Assembly: GCA_947497905.1 (NCBI GenBank)
Contig: CANMIH010000009.1
Coordinates: 124,001 to 188,000, forward strand
Reading direction: 5' to 3'
DNA from: an uncultured Pelagimonas sp.
GTDB lineage: Bacteria > Pseudomonadota > Alphaproteobacteria > Rhodobacterales > Rhodobacteraceae
Length of the DNA stretch: 64,000 nt
Below are positions 32,652-40,479 of the stretch, one piece after another; the first letter of the stretch is position 1, and each line of letters starts with the position of its first letter. Below the pieces are notes generated by a model. That model worked only from the letters and a program-made list of their open reading frames with translations, was not told where the DNA came from and searched no databases. A program made the position numbers and the translations under genes.

Positions 32652-33554
32652 ATGACAGAAGCGCAGCGCGGTCACATTGCCATGTTGGGATTTGCCATCA
32701 TGGTTTCGGGATCTTTCTCCCTTGGTGGCATGGCTGCGCCTTTTATCGATCCTGCTGCGCTGAACGCAGTGCGGTTTGTCATCGCTGCGTCTGTGATGGG
32801 GGCAGCGGCCTGGATTGCAGGGGGTATCACGCGACAGGTTTTTGTGGCCCCCTGGCGCTACTTTGCTTTGGCGGGGCTGTTTGCGTTCTATTTCGTCACA
32901 ATGTTCGAAGGGCTCAAAACCGCTGAGCCCGTAAGCATGGCGGCGGTCTTCACGCTAAATCCCGCGTTGACGGCCGTTCTCAGTTATCTGTTGCTGCGGC
33001 AGCTCACGACTATGCGCATGGCTCTTGCCATTGCAGTTGGTGGTGTTGGGGCCCTTTGGGTCATTTTCCGAGCTGATATCTCGGCGGTTATGGCTTTTGA
33101 ACCGGGGCGCGGTGAGGCGATCTACTTCTGGGGCTGTATCGCACATGCCCTCTATTCCCCGTTGTTGCGCAAACTGAACCGAGGTGAGCCCGCCTTGGCC
33201 TTCACCGCGGGTATACTGGTAGCGGGTGCTATCATCCTGACTGTGATCGGAGCGCCGGTGATTTTGGCAACCAACTGGTTGGCGCTGCCGGGGATTGTCT
33301 GGGTGACTATTTTCTACACCGCACTCATTGCCACTGCGCTGACATTTCTGGTGATCCGCTATGCGACGCTGCGCCTGCCATCTGCCAAGGTCATGGCCTA
33401 CACTTATATTGTTCCAAGCTTTGTTATCCTGTGGGAGCTGGCGCTGGGGCAATCGGTGCCATCTGCTTTGATCTTGCCGGGCGTGGTCTTAACCGCATTG
33501 TCTTTGCTGATGCTGTTGAAAGATGAAGAGCGCGCCGAGCCCGTGCCGGGATAA
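32652..33554 (+). CDS. DMT superfamily transporter (EamA type)
   Basis: The 300-residue protein has ten predicted membrane helices in two EamA repeats, starting IAMLGFAIMVSGSFSLGGMA, with the first repeat ending near AVGGVGALWVIF and the second near GVVLTALSLLMLL. EamA proteins export amino acids or other metabolites. It follows the LysR gene by 16 bases, so the pair probably forms an operon. The substrate is unknown. It converges with the ArsR gene. Confidence 0.9.
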   Translation: MTEAQRGHIAMLGFAIMVSGSFSLGGMAAPFIDPAALNAVRFVIAASVMGAAAWIAGGITRQVFVAPWRYFALAGLFAFYFVTMFEGLKTAEPVSMAAVFTLNPALTAVLSYLLLRQLTTMRMALAIAVGGVGALWVIFRADISAVMAFEPGRGEAIYFWGCIAHALYSPLLRKLNRGEPALAFTAGILVAGAIILTVIGAPVILATNWLALPGIVWVTIFYTALIATALTFLVIRYATLRLPSAKVMAYTYIVPSFVILWELALGQSVPSALILPGVVLTALSLLMLLKDEERAEPVPG

Positions 33555-33564
33555 GGCCCCTGTT

Positions 33565-33891
33565 TCAGCTTTCGTCGAGTTCCTGTTCGAGAAACTTCTC
33601 AAAAGCATCTAGATTGATGGCTTCGAACTCACCAAAACTCTGCATCCAAACAGAGGCTTCGCGCAGGGCATCGGGTTCCAACTTGCACCACTTCACCCGA
33701 CCGCGTTTTTCCTGACTGATCAATCCGGCCGCCGCAAGGATCGTCAGATGTTTGGAAATGGCGGCCAAAGACATCTCAAAGGGATCGGCGACATCTGTTA
33801 CGGCCATATCATCCTCGAGCAGCATCGAAAGAATGCGGCGGCGAGTTGGATCGGCCAGTGCGGCGAATATGGTGTCGAGTGAGGCTTGCAT
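33565..33891 (-). CDS. ArsR-family regulator
   Basis: The 108-residue winged-helix protein starts MQASLDTIFAALADPTRRRI and has MSLAAISKHLTILAAAGLIS as recognition helix. It has one cysteine only (in KWCKL), so it lacks the two-cysteine sensor pair of SqrR/BigR and the metal sites of ArsR/SmtB. It resembles the SdpR-like group often found with SRPBCC proteins, but no such gene is adjacent. It follows the DUF1127-like gene by 39 bases on the same strand. Target unknown. Confidence 0.85.
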   Translation of the reverse strand: MQASLDTIFAALADPTRRRILSMLLEDDMAVTDVADPFEMSLAAISKHLTILAAAGLISQEKRGRVKWCKLEPDALREASVWMQSFGEFEAINLDAFEKFLEQELDES

Positions 33892-33930
33892 TGCTCTGAG
33901 ACATAGCCTGCGTCATCCCAAAGGGGAAGG

Positions 33931-34155
33931 TCACAGGCGCGGATGTCTGAAGGGATCTTCCGAAGGGAGTCGTAGGTTCCGCCACGCCTGTTGATGCTGT
34001 GTCAGGCCAATATCCCGGGCCATTCTGTCATTCACCTCAGGAGCATCGCGCCTTGGGGACCGTAACAAGGTGCGAAAGAGCGCCGAGAGAGAGGTCGGTC
34101 GTCGGACAAAACGAGACCGTTCACGCCGGGGCGCGTTCATAGAAAAGAGTGTCAT
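33931..34155 (-). CDS. small basic DUF1127-like protein
   Basis: The 74-residue protein is strongly basic and ends with the DUF1127-type helix EVNDRMARDIGLTQHQ, where L/M-x-D-I-G-L is the family's mark; the N-terminal RRERSRFVRRP part is not conserved. Such short proteins bind RNA in some alphaproteobacteria (CcaF1-type, from memory). It is divergent from a LysR gene (34253), 97 bases apart, which often regulates such neighbours (inference). The ribosome-binding site is weak. Confidence 0.65.
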   Translation of the reverse strand: MTLFSMNAPRRERSRFVRRPTSLSALFRTLLRSPRRDAPEVNDRMARDIGLTQHQQAWRNLRLPSEDPFRHPRL

Positions 34156-34252
34156 GTCAGGGGCCTTTGTTGAGGTGGTTCCACCTTATCCCGTCGATTT
34201 TTTCTTCACAAATGCCAAGATTTGAGGATTGATGTGCTAAAAAGGCACAAAA

Positions 34253-35140
34253 ATGACGCGACCTCTCCCTCCTCTGAATGCTCTGCGTGCCTTTGAGGCG
34301 GCAGGACGCCACGAAAACTTTAGCCGTGCAGCCGAGGAACTTGGCGTGGCGCATTCCGCAATAAGTCGCCATGTCCGAGGCTTGGAGCATCGTCTGGGCG
34401 TGCAGCTGTTTCGCGATTTGCGGCGCGGCGTAGAGCTCACGTCAGACGGGCAGAGCTATCTGGCACGCATTACACCCGCTCTCGATGCGATTTCTGAGGC
34501 AACGGATGAGGTAGGCGGGGTGCCCGAGGGACGGGTGACCATCAGCAGCGAACCCCTGTTTGCCCAGAAGGTTCTCATGCCTCGATTGTCCTCGCTCTAT
34601 GACGCGTTCCCTGAGATAGATCTGCGTATCGAGGCCACAACCAATCTTGCTGATATGACGCGATACGAGGCGGATCTTGCGGTGCGCTTTGCCCATCGCG
34701 GTGTTCTGGATGTGCCATCCGAGTTGCTCAGCGATAGACCGCTCTATCCATTCGCTGCACCAACTTTGCGCCCAGAGGGGTGGACAGAGCCTGATCAACT
34801 TCTGGCCTACCGTAGATATGTCGAAAGGGATGGAGACACATGGGCCCGGTGGGCGCGGCTTGCCGGAAGTGAGGCGCAATTCGATACCCCGACATGGAGG
34901 CTTGAGACACGCATGTCTCTTGATGCGGCCATTCTCGGGTTGGGAGTCTATCTCGGATCCGAGGAATGTGTTGCGGATGATCTGCGAGAAGGGCGTCTGG
35001 TGCGCTGCTTCGACATCGGTCTGACCGATGGCGCCTATCATCTCGTTCCTCGAGAAGGGGGCATGCGGCGTAAGGCGGTGCGCGCGACTTACAGGTGGCT
35101 GATGGAGGAAACCGAAGCGTTCCGCAGCGTTCCAGGGTAA
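34253..35140 (+). CDS. LysR-family regulator, GcvA-like
   Basis: The 295-residue protein starts MTRPLPPLNALRAFEAAGRH, followed by ENFSRAAEELGVAHSAISRH; this opening (LP-PLNALRAFEAAGR) is the mark of the GcvA-like subgroup. The rest is the substrate-binding domain with AVRFAHRGVLDVPSELL and LGLGVYLGSEECVADDL. It is divergent from the DUF1127-like gene. The effector is unknown; glycine control is not implied, since no gcv gene lies nearby. Not linked to the atp operon downstream, which has its own promoter region. Confidence 0.9.
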   Translation: MTRPLPPLNALRAFEAAGRHENFSRAAEELGVAHSAISRHVRGLEHRLGVQLFRDLRRGVELTSDGQSYLARITPALDAISEATDEVGGVPEGRVTISSEPLFAQKVLMPRLSSLYDAFPEIDLRIEATTNLADMTRYEADLAVRFAHRGVLDVPSELLSDRPLYPFAAPTLRPEGWTEPDQLLAYRRYVERDGDTWARWARLAGSEAQFDTPTWRLETRMSLDAAILGLGVYLGSEECVADDLREGRLVRCFDIGLTDGAYHLVPREGGMRRKAVRATYRWLMEETEAFRSVPG

Positions 35141-35340
35141 CTTAACTGTCGGGTTGAATATGCGTTTTCGTCGCCTTTTGCGCAAACATCCCCTGCGACG
35201 TAATCACTTCAGTTTTTGGGCGGCTGGTAAAACTGTTTTAAAACAAGATCTTGATGTCGTGAATTTCTAGATTAACGGCCTGTTGACTCAGAAGGCCCAG
35301 CACCTTAGCAAGCCCCTGAACTCCACCGGGGCGACATTTC

Positions 35341-35709
35341 GTGAGCGACACCGATCCAAATCGTAAGATGGAAGAGCTCGAAGCCAAGCTCGATGCGCTG
35401 AAAAAAGCGCAAAAGCCAGAAAAGTCGCATCAGGAAGAGCACTACTCTCAGGCCAACATGGCCTGGCGAATGGTAACCGAGATGGTGGCCGGTCTTGGGA
35501 TCGGCTTTGGCATCGGATACGGACTGGATGCGCTGTTTGGCACGTCGCCGTTTCTTATGGTGCTGTTTACATTGTTGGGCATCGGCGCCGGCATCAACGT
35601 GATGCTGCGCACCGCGAAAGAGTTCCAACAGAAAGCAAACGCGCCGACGGGCGCAGAAGATATGAGCCCCTCAGGGGCAGGGGACAAAGGGGACGGCAAT
35701 GGCGACTGA
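35341..35709 (+). CDS. atpI: ATP synthase assembly protein AtpI/AtpZ
   Basis: The 122-residue protein has a charged N-terminus ([18 protein letters not shown]) and two membrane helices ([20 protein letters not shown] and [19 protein letters not shown]), as in AtpI/AtpZ, which helps assemble the c-ring. The start is GTG. It overlaps atpB by 11 bases. The gene begins the F0 operon atpI-B-E-F'-F; the F1 genes must lie elsewhere, as usual for alphaproteobacteria. Confidence 0.92.
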   Translation: MSDTDPNRKMEELEAKLDALKKAQKPEKSHQEEHYSQANMAWRMVTEMVAGLGIGFGIGYGLDALFGTSPFLMVLFTLLGIGAGINVMLRTAKEFQQKANAPTGAEDMSPSGAGDKGDGNGD

Positions 35710-36469
35710 AACGCACGGCGCAGACAAAGCAGCAGAGGCAGGCGGTCTCGTCTTCCACCCGATGGATCAGTTCATCGTTAAGCCGCTGTTTGGCGATGGC
35801 GCGGTTGGGATGTTCACCATCACCAACGTGACCCTGTGGCTGTTCCTCGCAATTGTGACCATCACCATCATGATGGTTGTCGGCACTTCGCGCCGCGCCA
35901 TTGTGCCTTCGCGCAGCCAGTCGGTTGCAGAGATGGCTTATGGCTTTATCCACAAAATGGTTGAAGACGTGGCTGGCAAAGACGGTCTGGTGTACTTCCC
36001 CTACATCATGACCCTGTTCATGTTCATCGTCACCGCCAACTTCCTGGGTCTGATCCCCATGAGCTTCACCACCACCTCGCACTTTGCAGTGACTGTGGTT
36101 TTGGCTCTGGCCGTGTTCCTGACCGTAACTATCCTTGGTTTTGTCAAAAACGGCGCGGGCTTCCTGAGTCTGTTCTGGCCGAGCTCAGCGCCTGCTCCGC
36201 TGCGTCCGGTTCTGGCGATCATCGAACTGATCTCGTACTTCGTGCGCCCGGTCAGCCACTCGATCCGTCTTGCAGGTAACGTTATGGCGGGCCACGCGGT
36301 TATCAAAGTGTTCGCAGGCTTCGCTGCCGTTGCCGCGATCTCACCGCTGACCATCGTCGCGATCACCGCCATGTACGGGTTGGAAATTCTGGTGGCCTTC
36401 ATTCAGGCCTACGTCTTCACCATCCTGACATGCGTCTACCTGAAAGACGCTCTGCACCCGGCGCACTAA
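35699..36469 (+). CDS. atpB: ATP synthase F0 subunit a
   Basis: The 256-residue inner-membrane protein forms the proton half-channels. It has the essential arginine in [14 protein letters not shown] and the C-terminal [20 protein letters not shown] helix with Gln. Five to six membrane helices are evident. The ATG at 35699 lies within the 3' end of atpI, indicating translational coupling. A 103-base gap with a hairpin precedes atpE. Confidence 0.97.
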   Translation: MATETHGADKAAEAGGLVFHPMDQFIVKPLFGDGAVGMFTITNVTLWLFLAIVTITIMMVVGTSRRAIVPSRSQSVAEMAYGFIHKMVEDVAGKDGLVYFPYIMTLFMFIVTANFLGLIPMSFTTTSHFAVTVVLALAVFLTVTILGFVKNGAGFLSLFWPSSAPAPLRPVLAIIELISYFVRPVSHSIRLAGNVMAGHAVIKVFAGFAAVAAISPLTIVAITAMYGLEILVAFIQAYVFTILTCVYLKDALHPAH

Positions 36470-36500
36470 ACCGGCGACGCAGGTCACACACAAAGTTACT

Positions 36501-36525
36501 CGAGCCTGAGGCAACCTTGGGCTCG
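36501..36525 (+). promoter_or_regulatory. hairpin upstream of atpE
   Basis: CGAGCC (36501-36506) and GGCTCG (36520-36525) pair over a 13-base loop in the atpB-atpE gap. It could protect or process the atpE message; no T-run follows. Confidence 0.4.
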
Positions 36526-36572
36526 CCCGAAACACCAAGAACGCAACTTCCAAAATCGTAAGGAGATTCACC

Positions 36573-36797
36573 ATGGAAGGTCAACTCGCACACATCGGCG
36601 CAGGTCTCGCAGGTCTGGGTACTGGTCTCGCAGCTCTGGGTGTTGGCAACGTTGCTGCCAACTTCCTGGCCGGCGCACTGCGCAACCCATCGGCAGCTGC
36701 ATCGCAGACTGCAACTCTCTTCATCGGCATCGCGTTTGCAGAAGCTCTGGGCATCTTCTCGTTCCTGGTTGCTCTGCTGCTGATGTTCGCCGTCTAA
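36573..36797 (+). CDS. atpE: ATP synthase F0 subunit c
   Basis: The 74-residue hairpin protein has two helices: [20 protein letters not shown] and [20 protein letters not shown], with the proton-carrying glutamate E57. The polar loop RNPSAAAS connects them. AAGGAG precedes the ATG. It is flanked by hairpins on both sides, which may allow the higher c-subunit yield needed for the ring. Length is normal. Confidence 0.98.
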   Translation: MEGQLAHIGAGLAGLGTGLAALGVGNVAANFLAGALRNPSAAASQTATLFIGIAFAEALGIFSFLVALLLMFAV

Positions 36798-36823
36798 TCC
36801 ACGGAACTTAAGATCCTTACGCG

Positions 36824-36853
36824 CGGGCGGTTTGGCCAAAGTCAAACCGCCCG
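36824..36853 (+). promoter_or_regulatory. hairpin between atpE and atpF'
   Basis: CGGGCGGTTTG and CAAACCGCCCG form a perfect 11-bp stem with an 8-base loop, 27 bases after the atpE stop. No T-run follows, so a stabilising or processing role is likelier than termination. Confidence 0.6.
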
Positions 36854-36886
36854 ATCGATCTAATTGAAGTTCCGACGGAGGACGAC

Positions 36887-37444
36887 ATGGCGACCGAATC
36901 GCACGGAGCCGCATCAGACGTTGTCAGCGCCTGTCTCGACGCAAACGGCTCGGCACTTGGTATGCCGCAGTTGTGCGGTGAGTGGGTCTGGAACCAGGTG
37001 TTTTGGCTCGTCATCGCCCTAGTGGTGATCTATTTTGTTCTGGCACGCATCGCGTTGCCGCGGATTGCCTCCGTACTGGCGGAACGTCAGGGAACAATCA
37101 CAAATGATATCGCTGCAGCGGAAGAGCTGAAGCGCAAGGCCAAAGAGGCCGAAGCCGCCTATGAACAGGCGCTGGCAGATGCCCGCTCCGAAGCTCAGGC
37201 GATTGCGCAGAAGACACGCGACGCGATCAAAGCTGATCTCGATAAAGCACTGGCTAAGGCCGATGTTGAGATTGGTGAAAAAACTGCTGAATCGGAAAAG
37301 GCGATCGCCGAAATCCGTGCCTCAGCAATGGAAAATGTTGAAGTTGTGGCAAAAGACACTGCTGAAGCCATTGTAGCCGCCTTGGGTGGCAAGGTTGATG
37401 CGGGCAAGGTTGCAACAGCTGTAGCAAGCCGGATGAAAGGGTAA
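36887..37444 (+). CDS. ATP synthase F0 subunit b'
   Basis: The 185-residue stalk protein has one membrane helix ([20 protein letters not shown], about 37-56) and a long charged coiled coil ([20 protein letters not shown] onwards). Its first 30 residues ([19 protein letters not shown]) are typical of the b' form in alphaproteobacteria. The start follows CGGAGGACGAC. It pairs with the b subunit that follows 4 bases later to make the heterodimeric stator. Confidence 0.95.
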   Translation: MATESHGAASDVVSACLDANGSALGMPQLCGEWVWNQVFWLVIALVVIYFVLARIALPRIASVLAERQGTITNDIAAAEELKRKAKEAEAAYEQALADARSEAQAIAQKTRDAIKADLDKALAKADVEIGEKTAESEKAIAEIRASAMENVEVVAKDTAEAIVAALGGKVDAGKVATAVASRMKG

Positions 37445-37448
37445 GACA

Positions 37449-38009
37449 ATGCGTAAATTGATCCTTCCCGCTCTGCTTGGCCTTTCGGCCAGCCCGGCGT
37501 TCGCTGCAAGTGGTCCCTTCTTTTCGCTCGGCAATACCGACTTTGTAGTATTGCTTGGCTTCCTTCTGTTCCTCGCGATCCTCGTGTACTTCAAAGTGCC
37601 GGGTATGTTGGGTGGAATGCTGGACAACCGGGCCACAGACATCCGCAACGAGCTTGATGAAGCCCGTGCTCTGCGTGAAGAAGCGCAAACGCTGCTTGCT
37701 AGCTACGAGCGCAAATCGCGTGAAGTTCAGGAGCAGGCTGATCGCATCGTGGCTTCGGCCAAGACCGAAGCGGAAGCGGCTGCTGTTCAGGCGCGCGAAG
37801 ATCTGAAAGTCTCTGTTGAGCGTCGCCTTGCCGCCGCTCAGGCTCAGATCGCTTCGGCTGAAGCTTCGGCTGTAAAAGAGGTTCGTGACCTTGCCGCTCA
37901 GGTGGCAATTGGTGCCGCAACCGATGTTGTTGCTGACCAGATGACTGCTGCCGAAGCGGGCAAGCTGATCGACACATCGATCGCCGAAGTGGGTGCGAAA
38001 CTGCACTAA
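37449..38009 (+). CDS. atpF: ATP synthase F0 subunit b
   Basis: The 186-residue protein has a signal-like N-terminal helix (MRKLILPALLGLSASPAFAA), a membrane segment (TDFVVLLGFLLFLAILVYFK) and a coiled coil (ELDEARALREEAQTLLASYE). The ORF starts 4 bases after the b' stop. The product is the second stator arm. The operon ends with a strong terminator. Confidence 0.95.
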   Translation: MRKLILPALLGLSASPAFAASGPFFSLGNTDFVVLLGFLLFLAILVYFKVPGMLGGMLDNRATDIRNELDEARALREEAQTLLASYERKSREVQEQADRIVASAKTEAEAAAVQAREDLKVSVERRLAAAQAQIASAEASAVKEVRDLAAQVAIGAATDVVADQMTAAEAGKLIDTSIAEVGAKLH

Positions 38010-38033
38010 GCAGTTACCACAGTACTTTGAAAC

Positions 38034-38060
38034 AGGCCCAGCCAATTGGCTGGGCCTTTT
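38034..38060 (+). terminator. rho-independent terminator of the F0 operon
   Basis: AGGCCCAGCC and GGCTGGGCCT form a perfect 10-bp stem with an AATT loop, followed by TTTT, 25 bases after the atpF stop. Confidence 0.9.
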
Positions 38061-38195
38061 CTGTTTGGATATGCGGCGCAACCGCCACGTTGGAATCTAG
38101 ACAGATGGCGGGTGTCTTTTCTTGACGTTGATCACAAGATACGGTTGAACCGGCACTCCACAGGTAGAACATGTGGGGCAAAGAAGGGGTCAATC

Positions 38196-39005
38196 GTGGC
38201 GCATATCATTGTTGTCGGAAACGAAAAAGGTGGCGCTGGTAAGTCCACCGTCTCGATGCATGTGGCGACGGCTCTGGCCCGCATGGGGCACCGCACCGGC
38301 TGCTTGGATCTCGACCTTCGCCAGAAAAGCATGGGGCGCTATCTCGACAACCGCCGTAAGCATCTCGAAAGCCTTGAGGTGGAGCTTCCGACGCCGATCT
38401 ACATGGATCTGCCTGAGGTTGATAAGGCGGCGCTGGCACCGGGTGAAAACGCCTTTGATCATCGTCTATCCCAAGCTGTGGCCGCGCTCGAGGCAGAATG
38501 TGATTTTATCATTATCGACTGCCCGGGCTCTCATACCCGTCTGAGCCAGGTGGCGCATTCCCTGGCTGATACGCTGATTACACCCCTGAACGACAGCTTT
38601 GTCGATTTCGATCTCCTTGCGAGGATCGACAATGATGGCGAAAAGATTTTGGGGCCGTCTGTCTATTCCGAAATGGTTTGGTCCGCGCGACAGTTGCGCG
38701 CTCAGGCCGGGCTGGCGCCAATCGATTGGATTGTGTTGCGCAACCGTCTGGGGGCCCAGCAGATGGTCAACAAGGCCAAGATGGAAAAAGCGTTGGATCG
38801 TCTTTCCAAGCGGATCGGGTTTCGTATTGCGCCGGGCTTTTCCGAACGAGTCATTTTCCGTGAGCTGTTCCCACGCGGCCTGACCTTGCTGGACCTCAAA
38901 GACGTTGGGGTGAAACAGCTCAATATCTCGAATGTCGCTGCGCGACAGGAGCTTCGGGATCTGATGAAAACTATCGAACTTCCAGATGTCGACATCACGT
39001 TTTAA
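38196..39005 (+). CDS. mipZ: division plane positioning ATPase MipZ
   Basis: MipZ forms gradients from the ParB-bound origin and blocks FtsZ polymerisation, placing the septum at mid-cell. The 269-residue ParA-like protein has VVGNEKGGAGKSTVS (deviant Walker A, 7-20), DLDLRQKSMGRYLDNR and IIIDCPGSHTRLS. GTG 38196 with AAGGGG upstream is the start; the upstream ATG at 38046 lies in the atp terminator and is rejected. It is transcribed alone, ending in a bidirectional terminator. Confidence 0.93.
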   Translation: MAHIIVVGNEKGGAGKSTVSMHVATALARMGHRTGCLDLDLRQKSMGRYLDNRRKHLESLEVELPTPIYMDLPEVDKAALAPGENAFDHRLSQAVAALEAECDFIIIDCPGSHTRLSQVAHSLADTLITPLNDSFVDFDLLARIDNDGEKILGPSVYSEMVWSARQLRAQAGLAPIDWIVLRNRLGAQQMVNKAKMEKALDRLSKRIGFRIAPGFSERVIFRELFPRGLTLLDLKDVGVKQLNISNVAARQELRDLMKTIELPDVDITF

Positions 39006-39010
39006 ATGAA

Positions 39011-39036
39011 AAAGCCCCGGTATGACCCGGGGCTTT
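39011..39036. terminator. bidirectional terminator between mipZ and the 39057 gene
   Basis: AAAGCCCCGG and CCGGGGCTTT form a perfect 10-bp stem with a 6-base loop, with A-rich and T-rich flanks, 6 bases after the mipZ stop and 21 after the convergent stop. Confidence 0.85.
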
Positions 39037-39056
39037 GGTTGTTTCTAGCGCTGGTA

Positions 39057-40268
39057 TTATTCGGCCGGGATGGCCTGAGCTGTTGTCCGGCCAAAGTGTT
39101 GACGGCCAAGACGCAGAACCAGCAGGATTGCGATGGCCTGGGCGATCAGGGCGATGCCGGTCACCGACCAATACGCCACGCCAAACTTTGTGATGAGACC
39201 AGCGGCAACCAGACCTTTGTTGGTGAAGAAGTGGATCATCACCGAAAGCGCAACGGCGGGACAGACAAGAGCGTAGGAGCCGGGGGAGGTTTTTGGCCCC
39301 ATGACAAAGTCCGTGAAATAGCCCTGCGCCTTGAGAACCACAGCGCCCAACCCAAGGAACGCAATCTGGATGCCAAGCAGACGCGCCAGCAGCCCCATGG
39401 TTTCACCGCTGCTGCCATGAACGTCAAAGGTTGTGTGCAACCCGTGGTTCTGACGCAGCAGCATAATACCCAGAACGGTCACAATCGGGACAATAATCAT
39501 CAGGGTCGGACCAGCTTCGCGCGCGGTGCCATGTTGCAGCATAGACGCAAAGGCGGTGGCGGCGGCCAACAGTGTATAGAGAACCGCAATGGTGCCCAAA
39601 AACGTCGACAGAATGAAAGCCACGCCGACGGTAGCAGGATTTGTACTCATCGCGGCGGGGGCGGAGAATCCAACGGCAATCATCGACACAGCAAAGGCGG
39701 GCAGCAACTGAGCAAATGAGTTGTGCGCTGTGACGTCAAACACGCCACCCTGCGACAAAACCCGACCCAAGAAGGCGCCAATCATGCGAAGGGCAAGAAG
39801 GGCAAGCAGGGTGAATGCAACAAGCGCCAGCGGAAAGAGATATTCCACAATCGACCATAGGCCGGGCACAAAGACGAGGCCTACAATGAACAGTGTGTTC
39901 ACGGTCATCGCTGCCGCAAGGGGCATGGCCAATAGGGTCGATTCTGCGTTCGAGTTACGCAAAGCGGTGTAGGCGTCCGTTTGTTTGAACGCGGCGTAGG
40001 CGCTGAGGTTCCAGAGCAAAAGCCGCACATTGGTGAAGGCAAAAAAGGCGATGCCTGCCATGGCCACAACGACGGTAAACTGCATCCAAACCGACCCGCC
40101 TGAGACGGCTGCCATCAGATCCTCGAAGACGGGAACCGGGCGACCTTTGTGTGGCACCCAGAACATCAAGTACATAAAAAACGTGACTGAAAGACCACCG
40201 GCGCCAAGTGAGGCGAGAAAATAGAGCGGTGACCATGTGTCAGCGGGGCGTGTGGTGGGGGAGGACAT
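39057..40268 (-). CDS. polytopic membrane protein, SLAC1/TDT- or TsoY-like
   Basis: The 403-residue protein has about ten membrane helices, beginning LYFLASLGAGGLSVTFFMYL, and a loop VPHKGRPVPVFEDLM after the first. The layout resembles the TDT/SLAC1 anion-channel fold. It may be the family called TsoY in public annotation, but that is from memory and unproven. AGGAG precedes ATG 40268. Its upstream region has two tandem ATTC-N8-GAAT sites, the same form as in front of sqr and sulP, so it is a candidate sulfide/persulfide-induced transporter or channel (inference). No in-frame TGA was used. Confidence 0.65.
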   Translation of the reverse strand: MSSPTTRPADTWSPLYFLASLGAGGLSVTFFMYLMFWVPHKGRPVPVFEDLMAAVSGGSVWMQFTVVVAMAGIAFFAFTNVRLLLWNLSAYAAFKQTDAYTALRNSNAESTLLAMPLAAAMTVNTLFIVGLVFVPGLWSIVEYLFPLALVAFTLLALLALRMIGAFLGRVLSQGGVFDVTAHNSFAQLLPAFAVSMIAVGFSAPAAMSTNPATVGVAFILSTFLGTIAVLYTLLAAATAFASMLQHGTAREAGPTLMIIVPIVTVLGIMLLRQNHGLHTTFDVHGSSGETMGLLARLLGIQIAFLGLGAVVLKAQGYFTDFVMGPKTSPGSYALVCPAVALSVMIHFFTNKGLVAAGLITKFGVAYWSVTGIALIAQAIAILLVLRLGRQHFGRTTAQAIPAE

Positions 40269-40282
40269 CGGAAACTCCTAAC

Positions 40283-40298
40283 ATTCCAAAACTAGAAT
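40283..40298. promoter_or_regulatory. ATTC-N8-GAAT operator-like site (proximal)
   Basis: ATTC-CAAAACTA-GAAT, 15 bases before the start of the polytopic protein. It is one of two copies whose centres lie 25 bases apart. Confidence 0.6.
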
Positions 40299-40307
40299 GT
40301 AATATAT

Positions 40308-40323
40308 ATTCGAGAATGAGAAT
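40308..40323. promoter_or_regulatory. ATTC-N8-GAAT operator-like site (distal)
   Basis: ATTC-GAGAATGA-GAAT, starting 10 bases beyond the proximal copy. The AT-rich spacer AATGTAATATAT may include the -10 region. Confidence 0.6.
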
Positions 40324-40479
40324 GTAAAGGCCTGTGCAAATTACTGCGAGGCAATGGGGCAGGACACCAGACCACGCGCAATATCTTGTGGACAACTGGC
40401 GGTGTTCCGCCAAATGGGCGGGCTCTGGCGTTGACCGGGTCCACTGGAACAGGCAAATTATGCCTCCTACTTGACGAGG

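Noticed and set aside
33565-33891. ArsR gene as the SqrR-type regulator of the ATTC-N8-GAAT sites
   Set aside because: It has only one cysteine; persulfide-sensing SqrR/BigR need two. It also lies far from the sqr genes.
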